Assembly: GCA_037176885.1 (NCBI GenBank)
Contig: JAWWNJ010000146.1
Span: forward strand, 186,001 to 250,000
DNA from: Favolaschia claudopus
Lineage: Eukaryota; Basidiomycota; Agaricomycetes; Agaricales; Mycenaceae
Direction of reading: 5' to 3'
Length of the DNA stretch: 64,000 nt
The position numbers were made by a program, and so were the translations under genes. Shown here in pieces: positions 34,019-48,300 of the stretch. The number at the start of each line of letters is the position of its first letter. The stretch's first letter is position 1. The notes beneath the pieces were generated by a model, which searched no databases, was not told the DNA's origin, and was given only the letters and a program-made list of their open reading frames with translations.

Positions 34019-34493
34019 TGCCCGTCTACGACTACGACCGACGGTTTCTCCAACCGTTTACGACCTTCACCTTCTCGTCTCTTGCACGCCATCCACTCCG
34101 CGTCCTCCATCCATAATTCCGCATCGCTATTTTGGCATCACTATTCCGACTCCGGACTTTACGAACTATAGTCGTACTCTGGGCTATTGTATAGACACTA
34201 TATATTATAATAACATCTTCCGCTTGTATACACGACTCGCGCCACGCGGACGCCATGAGCCTTTGTCGTGCCAGTGGAGACTCTCCGGTGGTGGTGTGTG
34301 ATGTAATCGTTCCCTTCCGTCCCCGCATCCGAATACGGCCGAATTGTAGCATCTGATTCTCTCCAGTTTTTTTGCCAGGTACGTTCTTGAGCGGTTTTTG
34401 CAGGGGCCGGATACATTTTCACAATCCCCTTTCTTTCCTACCTTTCCTTTCAACCCTCACCACTCTCCGCTTTCTAAACACTGTCTGATCTAC
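34019..34493. other. Intergenic region between the AN1 gene and aspartate aminotransferase
   Basis: About 475 bp. The 34430-34490 part is CT-rich promoter-like sequence just before the ATG. Nothing else was recognised. Confidence 0.4.
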
Positions 34494-36132
<1,639 letters not shown>

Positions 36133-36755
36133 GGTTGACGGCGCCGAGCTCTAGCAACCATAAATAGAATTCATATAGAAATGACGTAGTGGTCGCCGTG
36201 CCTGACAGTGTGTGGACCAACGTAGACGATGCGAGGGCTGAACCAGTGAAAACCACGAAGACGGTGGACGCGCAGTGAGATTGAAAGATTGAGAGAAGCT
36301 TGAAAGGTGTCGGAAGGACGTGGTAAGAGGTTGGAAGAAATTGGAAGGTATTGTCGTCATTGGTTTGGCAGGGAAGGCAAATTGAGAGCCAAACACGAAG
36401 TTAGCCGACCACTGTTAGGTTATTCGTTGGCTTACCCAACGGTTACTCTACTTGGAAGCCAACGAGCAACTCTGTAATTCTGGCGGCTCCATCCTCTACT
36501 TGTCCACCCACTCTGGCACCATTTCTGCTCGTTGCTCCCTCTGTGCTTTCTCCCCTTCCCCCGCGTCCCGCCGTGCTTGCTGGGTTCACCTCTGGATCTC
36601 CCCCTCGTTCCGCTCTCTATCGTGCCCTGCACTTTGCCACTAACCTCTGCGATTCCTGTCTTTTTTATGTCCAAGGAATTCACCCCCCTCACGGCGTCCA
36701 TATCTAATCTTGCGTCATCTTGCCGCCCCGTTGGCTCGTGTTCAACAGCCCTTCA
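36133..36755. other. Intergenic region before the PP4R1-like gene
   Basis: About 620 bp without a supported gene. A pyrimidine-rich block (36470-36680) precedes the next start and probably forms its promoter and 5' UTR. Confidence 0.4.
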
Positions 36756-39700
36756 ATGAAAAGTCCGTCACGATTTTCGCTTCTCTCCCATTCCAGCACT
36801 AACATGGGCGTAATAGTGTCTATTCTCTCTTCGAATCCAGAAGAGAATGCCCGCCGCTCTCAGACTACAGCACAGACTACCCAGTCTCCCCCAAATTATA
36901 TCGCTCTTCCCCCAACCATATTCAATCCCTCGTCCCTGTCTTCAGCTTCCCCGTCACGCGCAATGGACGACCCATTTCTAAGCCCAATGTATTCCCCAGG
37001 ACTCGAGATGTATCATACTGCACCTTCCACCCCAATCGCCTCGCCGCTGATCGAGGTCCCATCATTGGCCGCACACCAGGCAGCTGTAACTAACCTCCAC
37101 ATTTCCATCCCCCCGCCTGTGCCCCCGCAAATTAGTGCCAATGACTTGCCCGTCGAAGATGCTTTTCCGACGGGAGAGATACCTGTCGATCTGGTCGACG
37201 ACGAAGGCCTGAGTGCCCTCGAGAAGATCTATCTCTTCGCACGCAGTCAATCCGTTTTCCACAGGTTGTACATCGTTCATGCCCTTCCGTCATTTCTGCA
37301 GCAGGTCACACCACAAGAGGCTATAGAATATGTTCTTCCCCTCGTTCCCTGTCTAGCGATGGATGAAGGCAGGTTTTTTTCGCTTTCCTCTCGGTTCGGC
37401 CACTCACTCTTGGATCTTTTAGACGAACGGGTCAAAGAGGCGCTTGTCGCGGAACTTGTTCCCGTCATTTGGTGGTTTTTTACAGTGGGTCGTTTTTCGC
37501 GCATGTTCGCATGTCCCTCTCAAAGTAATTTCTCAGAATTGCCAAGTCATCCCGGACGATTTGACATTAGAAGAAACCGTTTACTCGTCTTCCACAACGA
37601 GCACGATATCTGTGCAAGCATTTACACCCATTCTAGGCACCCTCCTGCTAAACAGCAATGTGGGCGGCGCTGCAAGATACGTGGTAGTGAATCTTTTGGC
37701 TCGGATCAGGAAGCTCAATGGTGGAGAGTCTGGTGTTTCCTCTACACCGTCAACGGCAGCCCCTGTTCTTAGACCTGGAGACCGAAAGCCAGACGAAGAG
37801 GCTGTTCCAATTGGACTCTTTGGACGAGAGGAAAGACTCATGTTCGAGCATGAGCTTTTGCAACAGGTCGTTATCGGTATGGGAAGACTCGATGTCGACA
37901 CTGAAGATGACGTCGATTTGTATGGGGGGCATGTGCGGCAAACGTCCGCCGAAGATAATTTGACTCGGCAACCACCCGGTGACAATTTGGTTCAACTCAC
38001 CACGACTCTGGATGAGGAATCTCCTGGGGAACCTCGCGTCACCTCTCCCACCGATCCAGAGAAGCGTGACGAAATCCAGACAGTGAGCGAGAATGTGAAT
38101 CCATATTTTCCGGTTCTACCATATCCCTCTGTCCCTTCACCTGGCAGCTCTAATGCTTCCACTCCCCCAATTTTGACCGACACCTCTTCATCATCGTCCT
38201 CGTCTTCTGGGTCTCCGGCAAATTCCTTGGGTAACACGAGCGCGCATTCGTCCCCTTCATCGAATCTAGCATCACCCGGGCTTCGAAGGCAATCTGGTCA
38301 ACGACACACATCCCCCCGACATTCCAATGTTTCCTCCCCTCAAGTGTCCCCAAGAGCCGAAATTCCAGGTTCAACTACGTCCCGACGAAGTTTATCTCGG
38401 GCGTCTAGTGCGTCTAGTGACAACGAACACACTGGGACAGAAGGGACGGACGACTCCGAAGGCGATCAAGCCTCTGTTGGAAGACTCTCTAGCATGAGCT
38501 TGATGGCCGCAGTCACCGCTAGCGGTACGTTTTATTTATTTCTACACGGTCGTCGCGCTCCATTTTCTGACTCAACGCAGGAGGATGCGCCGATGAGAAC
38601 ACTCAGCGCGCTTTCGTGAGGGAGGTTGAACGCGTCAGCCACGACCCTGTCTACTGGGTTCGGCGAGAGGCCTCTTATGCCCTCGGTGCACTCGCGAAGG
38701 TGGTTCCTGATGAGGTCGTGGTATTATCACTGGTATAGTCTCCAACGTCCCCAGGAAATGTGTATTCCGATCCACTGAGATTTGACACAGGTTCCTTTGT
38801 TTGACTCCCTGCGCCGAGATTCGCAGTCACATGTAAGGCATTCTGCCTTGTACGCCCTTCCAGGGATACTCTCGCGACTGAGTGCAACACAACGACGAAG
38901 CCTGGCGCTCGATACCATTATGCCGTTGTCCACTGACGAGTCGCAACCAGTTCGGTCCGGCGTACTGGAAGCATTGGGCGAAGTCATCTATACTTTTCAC
39001 GAGGACATTGGGGGCCCCCCGGAGGAGCTCGTCCATCTGTTTCTGGGGCGAAGAGAGGATCGGCGGGTCCGAGACGGGCAACAGACCGCGCAAAATCGAG
39101 AGCAAGTCCTCGATTCGTTGTTTGGGCGACGTCCTTTACCCCAACGGTCAGCTTCGTCCACGACAGACACTCCATTAACGTCATTCTACACGGACCCTGC
39201 CCGGCCCTTAATATGTGCGTTCAACTACCCAGCTGTGGCTCTGACGCTTGGGCGCGCGCGCTGGAGCGAACTGAGGGAGACGTATCTAGAAATCGCGGAA
39301 AATAGGGAGGTGGCCGTAAGGCGGACGCTTGCAGCTAGCTTGGGTGAACTAGCTAAAATCGTAGGCGCGGACAACGCAGAGCAGGATTTATTGGGTGTGT
39401 GGTGGGATGCGGTGAGGGCAGAAGATGACCAAATTCGGGAGAAGGCGCTCGAGTGCGTAGAGGTTTTTGTGACCACTCTCGGCCAGGAATCCCGGGTAGC
39501 AGTTGTTAGCGGACTGCTCACCATCTGGCGAGACGGTGTTTTCCGGGGTTGGAGAGAACGAAAAGGGGTCACAGATGCACTGAGTACCCTTGCAGACTTG
39601 GTGCGGCGCGACATTCCTGATGTTGTACGGGGTTTGCTCAGGCAAGCCTTGGAGGACAATGTGGCAGCTGTACGCGAAGCTGCCATTTCAGCTGTAAGTT

Positions 39701-40565
39701 GGGTTCTGATCGTGTGCTCGGCGCTAATAGTGTTGTGCAGCTTCCTCGCCTCTGGAGCATGTTTGTAGACTCCCCAGTAGACCTGACAGAGCTTCGCGAA
39801 AGTATCCGGACATTGGCACGGTCCGAATTATACCGGCGAAGGATGACGTACGTTCAGTCGTGTTTTCTGCTCTCGAGGACGATGTGTTGACGCCAACGCA
39901 CAGGTTTGTTGCATGTTTACAGGCGCTCGTTGTCGAGGCACTCGCTGGCAAACCCTTCGTTCCATTCGAGGACGACCTCTGGTCTGCACTCTCCGAGTTG
40001 GCTGATGATGCGGTGGTCGGCGTTCGAATAGGTGTTGCTCGCTTGGCCCAAATCGCTTCAGGTTCGTTGATTGTCACGCCCCAGTTCCGGAAATCTCTCA
40101 TTTTCTTGTTTCGCAGAGCGATTGCAAAGCTCTCGTCCACAGCCTCTGCTAGATCTCATCCGCCATCTGTCTTTGGATGTCTCGCAAGACGTACGGTCGT
40201 ATGTCACGGAGTCTTTGAAAGCCGTGACGGGACTCAAGCAACCTGCCACCGCGACGACTGCGCAGCTGCCCGGAATACGGTCGCCTCGTCGTCCATCCTT
40301 CGCTACCTTTTCGCGGCCACCCGCTCATGCAGCTCCTCGTATGTTCCCCGGAGCATCACTACCCACAGACAGTTTTAACGATGAGATCAGAAGGGGATTG
40401 ACGAAATCCGCATCGGATGAAGGGGAAGAAATCAACTCATCGCTCGGCATAGCGAGCACGCCGGAAGAGGACACTTTTGCCCGTCCAGCGCGGAAGAACC
40501 CCGAAGGTTCTGCGGAGCTCCTCAGCGAGTCGCTTTCAAAAAAAGTGACTCCTGTTCCTGGATAG
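36756..40565 (+). CDS. HEAT-repeat protein, PP4 regulatory subunit 1-like
   Basis: Large helical-repeat protein resembling the regulatory subunit R1 of protein phosphatase 4. N-terminal HEAT units read SALEKIYLFARSQSVFHRLY, IVHALPSFLQQVTPQEAIEY and FGHSLLDLLDERVKEALVAE. A long Ser/Pro-rich, probably disordered insert spans about 37990-38510. HEAT units resume with VYWVRREASYALGALAKVVP, SHVRHSALYALPGILSRLSA, QPVRSGVLEALGEVIYTFHE, VAVRRTLAASLGELAKIVGA, DQIREKALECVEVFVTTLGQ and VGVRIGVARLAQIAS. The Ser-rich tail ends SKKVTPVPG. Start options are ATG 36756, 36804 and 36963 (MDDPFLSPMYSPG); the later ones are equally possible. About seven introns. The family (phosphatase HEAT scaffold) is likely; the exact partner is inferred. 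Confidence 0.8.
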
Positions 40566-40862
40566 AGGGCTCAGGGCAGAGTAGAGGATATGCTGGATAT
40601 ACCTTAGTTGCAGCAGTGTTGCAAACGCATCTACTACATATTATTCCTGAGATTACTAGATGTGGACGGAAAGGCACGGCCGCCAAATATATCCTACTCC
40701 GAGTTCGGAACTTTAGCATCTGGAGGGTGGCAGCATGCTGTCCTGGTTCCTTACCCGAGCGCCCACACACAGTTTCGTCTGGGGTGGAACCCTCCGCCAC
40801 ACGCGTTATAACATCTGCACCGTCGACCGGTACCAACGATCCTTGACGTCTCTGTGCTGCAT

Positions 40863-42321
40863 ATGAATTTCCTGGTCACTGCCCGATATCTGGTATTCGG
40901 TACGCGCCCCACCTCGTTGATTCGACCGCAGCATTTGTCAGTCCATTTCTAGCTATCTTCATTGTGTGCAACGCGGTTCTGGCCTCTGTCGCTGTCTGGA
41001 ATGCTAGCCTCATACCCTCTTCCACCAGAGACGGTAAGCGAAATATTTGATCTCATGTATCGTGCTTTTGTTACTCACGTCCCGCTTGAGCTCGCATCGA
41101 CACATATCTGACTGTGGTTGGGGCACTGGGTTTAGCGACTTCTTTCGGAATGTAGGCTCATCTTCCGCTGTGTCTTCTTCCAGCTCATCTGTCGAAGAAT
41201 ATTTGTCGAGCTTCTTCGAAGAAATGCCTTTACTTCGCGTATCTGGTTTGAAATCCTATTTTTTTCGACGTTTTTTGCACTGGACCTCGGTACATCCCTG
41301 TCTCTTATTCTTCTGGCCGGCGTTGATAATAATACAGGTGGTGCCGCCGTGTTATCCGCTCTGGCTTTGAATGATATGTGCAAGGCACCAATTCCAAGTG
41401 TGTTGGATCTATATCCTTTCATTTTTGTCGCTATAACTAAAGCTCATGCATTGCTTTCGAAGGCCAGCGATCACTTTCACCTGGACCTTGCCCTTCTTCT
41501 CGAGTTTTAATGGGATTTACTTGGTTGTGCGCCTTGATCCGTAAGTGAATTCTGTCATTCGTACCTCTCGGATGCAGGACTCATATCTCAAAGTGCTGAT
41601 GTATCTCATCTGCGTCTTCACATTACTTATCGTCAATTGGAATAACGAAACTGTGCCCCGCATTTGGGAATGCACTGTCCACAATTTTCCACCATTGGCA
41701 CCTCGACGTTCAAACGCGACGGTCTCGACTTTTTCACCGCGTTTTGCGCAGGATAAAATGGTGGATGTCGCTTCTACGGCCCCTCAACGGCCGACAACTG
41801 TCCCGTCTGCGCTGTACACTTTACGTTCACTTGGACTTAGCTCCCAATACCAGTTCGAGTACTTCCAGCCACCATCCAGTCGTCGCGATTCTCTTCCTAC
41901 CCAAGCACCCGCCAGCTCCACATCCCCAGGAAATTATCTTCACAGGAATCCCAGTAATTCGGGGAACGTGCAGGCTGCTGTGGCGCTCTATCCGCAGTTC
42001 ATCTCCTCGGCGCACGTATCACATCTACCGCCTGCAGCGGTGCCGCCAGGTCCCACTACACAGACGTTTCATCCCCAACCAATAGCTCAGTCTCCGCCTC
42101 CATTGGGAGACTGGCCAAGGGCCGATGCCCCTTTGCGTATCAAGCGCAAACGTCCTCCGCAACTCCAATTGTCACAAGAGCCGGCAGTGGATCCGCCACC
42201 ACCGCGACCGATGGGGCCTCGCACGCGAACTGTGCCGGTGAATGCGGCGGCGCGTCCGCCAGCGTTTGACTTGTCTTTAACAAGTGCGCCGAGGGATCTG
42301 AATCGCGACTGCTTTAGCTGA
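40863..42321 (+). CDS. Tetraspan (MARVEL-like) membrane protein with proline-rich tail
   Basis: Four hydrophobic segments appear once seven or so introns are removed: RYLVFAIFIVCNAVLASVAV, TYLTVVGALGLATSFGIIFV, WFEILFFSTFFALDLGGAAV and AITFTWTLPFFSSFNGIYLV. The segment VELLRRNAFTSRIWFE links helices 2 and 3. A short IWECTVHNFPPL motif precedes a cytoplasmic tail of about 180 residues rich in Pro and Ser (QSPPPLGDWPRADAPLRIKR near the end). The apparent stop after FGM at 41153 disappears if a 47-bp intron (GTAGGC..CGAAG) is removed. No function can be assigned. The copia element is inserted 18 bp after its stop codon. A similar gene lies on the other side of that element. Confidence 0.7.
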
Positions 42322-42334
42322 AGACAAGCTCTGG

Positions 42335-42339
42335 TTCTG
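42335..42339. repeat. Target site duplication of the copia element (left)
   Basis: TTCTG directly before the left LTR; the same five bases follow the right LTR at 53698-53702. Confidence 0.9.
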
Positions 42340-42552
42340 TATCAAGATATATATATATTGTTCTGGTACGATGAGAGAACCGTTAGAGAATACATAAGTG
42401 AGTAGAATATGTGCGCCATACCTGGTACGATGAGAGAACCGTTAGGGGTCCGTCTCATCGTCCAGGGATCAATAATATTACATGATGATCGAGAGAGTAG
42501 TTGAATAAGGAAATACTTGGTCAGCGACCAGATGCAGCGTCAGTCTCTAACA
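42340..42552 (-). repeat. Copia 3' LTR
   Basis: 213 bp, identical by eye to 53485-53697. Read on the minus strand it begins TGTTAGAGAC and ends in an AT-rich TATATATATC stretch followed by TTGATA. The pol frame runs about 10 codons into it before its stop at 42521. An internal motif TGGTACGATGAGAGAACCGT (plus strand) occurs twice. Confidence 0.93.
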
Positions 42553-44953
42553 CCCCCCCTTGACGCGCGTCGAGGTTAAGCATTTTGACCCAGCGGCTAT
42601 GGATGAGACGGTGTAGAGGTTTGGTAAAGAGATCGGCGATGTTGCTGTTACCGGCAACATGCATAACATCGATGAGGCGCTTTAGAACGCAGTCACGGAT
42701 GAAATGCTCGCGAATGGCGATGTGTTTCATCTTCGAGTGAGCCTGTGGGTCGTGGGTGCAGGCGACTGTCCCCTGGTTGTCACACAGCATCGTAGTCGGT
42801 TGGTGCTGGGGATACCCGAGTTCCGCGAAAAGATTGCGAAACCAAAGCACATCTTTAGCGCAGTGAGTGGTCGCCAGGTATTCCGCCTCGCATGAAGAGA
42901 GCGCGACAACGGCTTGTTGCTTCGAGCTCCAGGACAATGGAGAGTTGCCCATAAGGACTACAAACCCGGAAATGGACTTGCGTGTATCGCCCATGCCCCA
43001 GTCTGAGTCGCTGAGCGCAGTGAGAGTCGGTGTAGGTGAATCCCGGCCCCCGAGCAGGATGCCATGTCCCGCAGTCCCGCGAAGGTAGCGTAAGAGATGC
43101 TTGGCGGCCGTAACGTGCATTGGGCCGTAGTTCGCCATGAAACGAGCAAGCTCGCGTACTGCATATGAGATATCGGGTCGGGTGCATGTCGCCAGGTACA
43201 TGCATTTCCCAACGATCGCGGTGTACGGGTAGTCTTTAGCTTTCGCGACGTCTTCAGCAGCGGCAGGTGTCAAGCGGGCGCTAGGATCCATTGGCGTCAG
43301 CACCGTGTTGCTCTTGTCAAACCCGAAATCCCGGAGGATAGACTCCGTGTAGGACTTTTGGTGAAGGCGGATGGTGCGCTGATCCCGGTTGCGCTCGATA
43401 GTACAGCCCAGATGCAGCTGTGGCTCACCATTGTCGGTGATCTCGAATTGGGCACCTAGCGCTGCGACCACAGCATCAGACTCTGCTTGTGAGGACGAGG
43501 CTATTAGCATGTCGTCAACGCTGGTGGTGATTATGGAATACTCGTTACCGAGTCTCCGTTGGTATACGCTCCAGTCGGACTCGATTCGCTTAAATCCGAT
43601 GGTTTCAAGTCGCGAGTTTAGCTCCAGGTACCACTGCCGGCCTGCCTGCTTGAGTCCGTAGAGACCCTTGAGAAGCCTCCAGTAACCCGGTCCCGCAATG
43701 GCAGGTTTCCGCATGTAAATCTCCTCCTCGAGGGGACCGTTGAGGAAAGCGGTTTTGACGTCGACTTGTCGTAGCGTCATGTCTTGGGCAGCAGCGAGTG
43801 CAAGTACAAAGCGAATTGATTCCCAGCGAGCGACGGGTGCGAATGTAAAGTTGTAGTCTTGCCCGGGGATCTGAGTGAAGCCCTTTGCGACGAGTCTGGC
43901 TTTGAATCGTGATATTAGCCCATCGCGGTCGCGTTTGATATGTAGAACCCATTTCGACGCGACGGCTTTGCGGCCAGGCGGCAGATCCTCGACTTCTTCG
44001 TAGACGCCCTTCGCCTTCAGCGACTCGAGCTCTTCGTGAATAGCGACAAGCCACTGCGGCCAGTACATGGATGATTCTGCCTCATGGACAGTCGCTGGGT
44101 CCTTGGCGTCTGGGTCGTCAATGGGGTCAGAGAGGGCTGCAAACGCAGTCTCCGTCTGCTCGAACGCCTGCGCAAGATCAACAAGCTCCTCCGCTTCGCA
44201 TTCAATCTCCAGCTCATCACCCGACACTAGGACGGACATAAGATAGTCCTCCGAGATGAGGAATTCGTTCCCCCCCTCGTCCAGTGTCGCGTGGTCAATG
44301 ACATATTTTGCTGGGATTTGGCGAACGCGGGGTACACGTCTATCGGCGATTGACCTCTCGTCAACGGCGTCAGGCATGGCGACGTCAGCGTCGGATTGTC
44401 TGTTAATGGACATTAGGACTCGTTTACAAGTCATGTTTGCGTTAACGCACGGAAAGACTGCTCGAGGCTGTATGCTCTGCGAGATCTCGTCTAGAATCCG
44501 TTGTACAGCCCTGGTTAAACAGGTTAGAAGGACGTTAACATCCAGACGCGTTAACACGTACTCAGGAGACGCGTCAACACGCTCCGAGGTTTGCATTTCA
44601 ATGTCCTCAGAGGGACGCCTGGTTAAACAGGTGAGTACGGATTACGCTATCGTTAACGATAGAACGTACGGGTTTCGCTCGATGGCAGGATTTGGCTCGA
44701 TGGCCGGGTTTCGCTCAATGGCAGGGTTTGGCTCGACGGCCGGGTTTGGCTCGATGGCCGGGTTTGGCTCAGTGGCCGGGTGTGCGGAGATAGGACCGAC
44801 GGGCGCGCGATCTCTGAAGTGTTCTTCGAGATCGCACGGCACGTCTTCCCATAGAATGTCGGAGAGTGGAGGTGAAGGAAGGAAGTCGGGGAAGCCATGG
44901 AATTGGACGTCGCGCCGCGAGCGGATAGATCTGGCCTCTGGAAGCCAGATCAA
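42521..44953 (-). CDS. Copia pol, 3' part: reverse transcriptase and RNase H
   Basis: Continues the integrase frame across the gypsy insertion point (from IWLPEARSIRSRRDVQF). After an acidic and NPAIEPNP-repeat linker the RT reads WLVAIHEELESLKAKGVYEE, KWVLHIKRDRDGLISRFKAR, RQVDVKTAFLNGPLEEEIYM, RLLKGLYGLKQAGRQWYLEL and the catalytic SVDDMLIAS. RNase H shows LSDSDWGMGDTRKSISGFVV, ALSSCEAEYLA and MLCDNQGTVACTHD. The frame ends in the 3' LTR (GVLETDAASGR). One in-frame TAA at 44642-44644 interrupts it; a 51-nt intron-like segment (44619-44669) would remove the stop and keep the frame. Otherwise open. Confidence 0.9.
42553..42561 (-). other. Copia polypurine tract
   Basis: AAGGGGGGG on the minus strand, directly next to the 3' LTR; the plus-strand primer site for reverse transcription. 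Confidence 0.8.
44675..44780 (-). repeat. 18-bp minisatellite inside copia pol
   Basis: About six copies of an 18-bp unit like CTCGATGGCCGGGTTTGG (plus strand) encode repeats of NPAIEP/NPAIER in the linker between integrase and RT. It keeps the reading frame. Confidence 0.8.
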
Positions 44954-44955
44954 AT

Positions 44956-45138
44956 TGGAAACACACCTTCGATAGGAAGGCGAGAAACACTATCTTGAGT
45001 CAGACGCAGATGAATAGGACCAGAGTATGATTCTTGGAAAGCAGTAGAGTACGCGAGGTAATGGTAAAGAGAAAAGAATAGGTAAATCATGTGATATGTC
45101 GGTGTGTGATCAGTATTGCGTAAGCCACCAGGTTTACA
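44956..45138 (-). repeat. Gypsy 3' LTR
   Basis: 183 bp, identical by eye to 50517-50699. Confidence 0.93.
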
Positions 45139-45150
45139 CCCTCCCCCTCC
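45139..45150 (-). other. Gypsy polypurine tract
   Basis: GGAGGGGGAGGG on the minus strand, abutting the 3' LTR. Confidence 0.8.
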
Positions 45151-45305
45151 GTGAAAAATCGACCCGTCATGCAACCAGAGAGAAAGAAAAAGGATAGGGA
45201 AAGGGATGGGAGCTACGTACAAAACTGCTCCCGGGTGCGTTAAAAACCCAGTGGGAAAAGCTACCGGGGCAGGCACAAAAAGAAAAAAGAACTGGACATG
45301 CGCGC

Positions 45306-48300
45306 CTAGACCGTTCCATCCTCCTTCCGTGCCAGCCAGCGGTCGAGAGCTTCAGCGTCGGCGACTTCGCGTCCGGGGAGCCAGCGGTTGTGTTCGGGGC
45401 CGTATCCAGAATAAGAGACGAGGTACTGCATCCCCCGTCCCCGCTTGCGTTCGTCGATGATTTCGTCGATGAACCACTCTTCGTCGCCGTCTTCGTTGAT
45501 GACAGGCGCCGGTTCAGCTCGTTTTCGCCCGGGGAAGAGCTCGTCGTCGTTTTCTATAAAAGGCTCTAATTCAGAGGAGTGGAATACAGGGAAGACATTC
45601 GGTTGGTTGGGAAGGCTTAGCGTATATGTAGAGCACTCGGGATGAGCAGCCGTGACGGTATACGGGCCGTCAAAGCGGGGCATGTACTTCGCGACACGCT
45701 TCTCGCCCTTCTTGAGGTATTCCAGGCGACGATGCGCCGTGGAGAGTCGCACTCGATCCCCGACCTTGAAAAGGTGGTCCGCGCGACGCGTCTTGTTTGC
45801 TTGTTCCGCTTGGCAGATCTTCGCGGTGAGGAGATTTTCCTTCGCCTCGGCTACGTCGTCCACTAGGCGTTGTATGATGTCGGCGGCCAGCGTTTCTTCG
45901 TCCGTTTTCGCCGCGTTGGGCGCCACGACGAGGGGCGGGATGATGCGCGGCGAACGCCCCATCCTGAGTTGGAAGCCGGAGAAACCCGTCGAGGCATTCA
46001 CTGTATTCATAATATCAAATCGTACGCGTGGTAGGGCACGCACCCATCCGGTCTGGTTCCTCCCTACGTGGAAACGCAGGGCCTGGTTGACCGTTTTGTT
46101 GGTGCGTTCGCTGGCGCCGTCGGTTTGCGGGTGCCATGCTGAGGACATTTTGATTTTGACGCCGGTGAGCTTGTGCAGCGCCTTCCAGAAGGCGGAGACA
46201 AACAACTTGTCGCGGTCGCAGACGAGTTCAAGCGGCAGCCCATTGTCGCAGTACCAATTGTCAAAGAAGAGCAGCGCAAGTTCCGGGGCTGTAACATCAG
46301 TTTTCGTAGGCACCAGGCGGACGTCGGAGCCTAGGCGGCAGGTGAAGGTGATAAGGTAGTTATACCCTTGGTCTGGCGGCAGCGGGCCAATGAAATCTAC
46401 GGCGACTGAGTCGCCTCGTTGTTCTGGAATCGGTAGCGGGTGGAGTGGGCCTGCTTTCTTTGTTGTTCGCGATTTGTTTCTTTGGCAGTCGGGACAAGCT
46501 GGGATGTACGCGCTCTCCAGATCGCGCCGCATGTTCGGCCAGTAGAACGAGTCGCGTAGGGATTGGTATGATTTGTCGAAACCGAAGTGGCCGAGGGAGT
46601 CGTGTGCGAGGTGGTATAGAGTTTCGCGAACCTCTGGGACGCGGGGAACGACGAGTCGGTCAGCGGCGTACCATAGTCCTTCAAGCTCCTCCAGGCCTTT
46701 CATCCCCTCGCTCGCGGACTTCAACTTCTTGCACCAGGGGTCGGACTTGTAGCCGTCGCGTATACGATCCAGAAATTTTGCGTCCGCTTTGATGGTGGAG
46801 ACGGAGGCAATTGGGTGACGTGGGATTTCCGTTCGTGCCAAGACTTTAACGGCATCTCGTGGGGAGGCGCGTGTGGGCGCCAATATGCTCGCAATAGGCG
46901 TCTGTCGCTCGTCGCTTGTGTCATCCCAGCCTTCGTACCCAATTGTCCCCTCCTCCCCTTCTTCAACGAACTCCGTGCGGGAGAGGGCATCAGCGACGGT
47001 GTTATCTTTGCCCTGTACGTATAAAATTTTGCAGTCGTACTGACTCATGAATTCCATCCATCGGGCTTGTCGTCTTGACAGGTCTTTCTGCTTTTCGAAA
47101 TTCTCCAACGTCTTGTGGTCGGTATAAATCAAGAATTCGGATCCCAGCAGGTCGACGCGCCACTTTTGCAGTGCCCGGATGATGGCAAGCATTTCCTTTT
47201 CGTGGACGGGGTAATTGAGCTGTGCAGATTTCAGGGAGGGTGAGTCGAAGGCGACGGGACGTGAACTCTCCCAACTCGGGCCGTATGACAGGACGGCGCC
47301 GGTGCGCTTGTCGCTGGCGTCTGTCGTCACGAAGATCTTGTTCAATCCTCTGTTTTCGTGGTCGATGGTGGTGAGGCAGTCCCGTCCAATTACCAATTTC
47401 TTAATGGCGTCAAAGGCCTTCTGGCTTTCTTCAGTCCACGGCGGGAAGTGCTTGTCGCACTCCTTCGTCGTCAATTTCTCCAAGATGTCGGTATAGTCCG
47501 CAAGATTCTTGAGGAAGGTCGAGACGTAACGTACCAACCCCAGAAAGGCGCGGACGTCTGTCGCGGATTTGGGCGTCGGCCAGTTTACGATTCGCTCAAC
47601 CTTCTTGGCATCTGCTTCGACCCCGCGCCTGGAGATGCGGTGGCCGAGGAAATCGATTTCGTAGCGGAAGAGTTTCGTTTTCTTTGGATTGCAGTACAGG
47701 TGCGCCGCCTTCAGCTTCTCAAACACCGCCCTGATATGCTTCTCGTGTTCCGCCACGTCGTTGGACCAGATGACAATGTCGTCGAGGTATACATGGCAGA
47801 ATTTTCCAATGAGCTCGCGCAGCGCCGCTGTTACGCGTCGCTGTTGCACCGAGGGTGCGTTCCGCAGGCCTTGAGGCATTACAAGCCATTCGTACAAGCC
47901 CAGCGGGGTGTTTACCGCGGTGTAAGGTATGGAGTCAGGGTGCATTCGCGTTTGGAAGAAGCTGTCGGTGAAATCGATTGTTGACCAGATCTTCCCTTTA
48001 GCGCAGTCCGCAAGAATGTCGTCCACGCGTCTCAAGGGAAAGCGATCGTGTTCGGTGTTTGAGTTCAACGGGCGGTAATCGTTGACCCAGCGCGGTAACG
48101 CTGTCTTGTCGGCCTTTGGGATCAGGAATGCAGGCGAGGCGTACGGGGAGGAAGAGGGACGGATACGTCCTGCATCGAGGTGAGCTTGTATCAGAATCCG
48201 CCACGCGTCTTTGTATTTTCTCGGGCTTTGATATGATCGTGCTTGAAACATTTTATTCGCGTCTTTGAGTTTTATCTCGCATAACACGTCGGTTGGCAAC

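Noticed and set aside
41150..41200. Apparent stop/frameshift in tetraspan gene 1
   Set aside because: A 47-bp intron (GTAGGC to CGAAG) restores GIIFVELLRRNAF in frame, so no lesion needs to be assumed.
44511..44557. Second intron-like segment in copia pol (GTGTTAAC to AACCAG)
   Set aside because: It is 47 nt long; removing it would shift a frame that is otherwise open, so it is probably only a sequence repeat.
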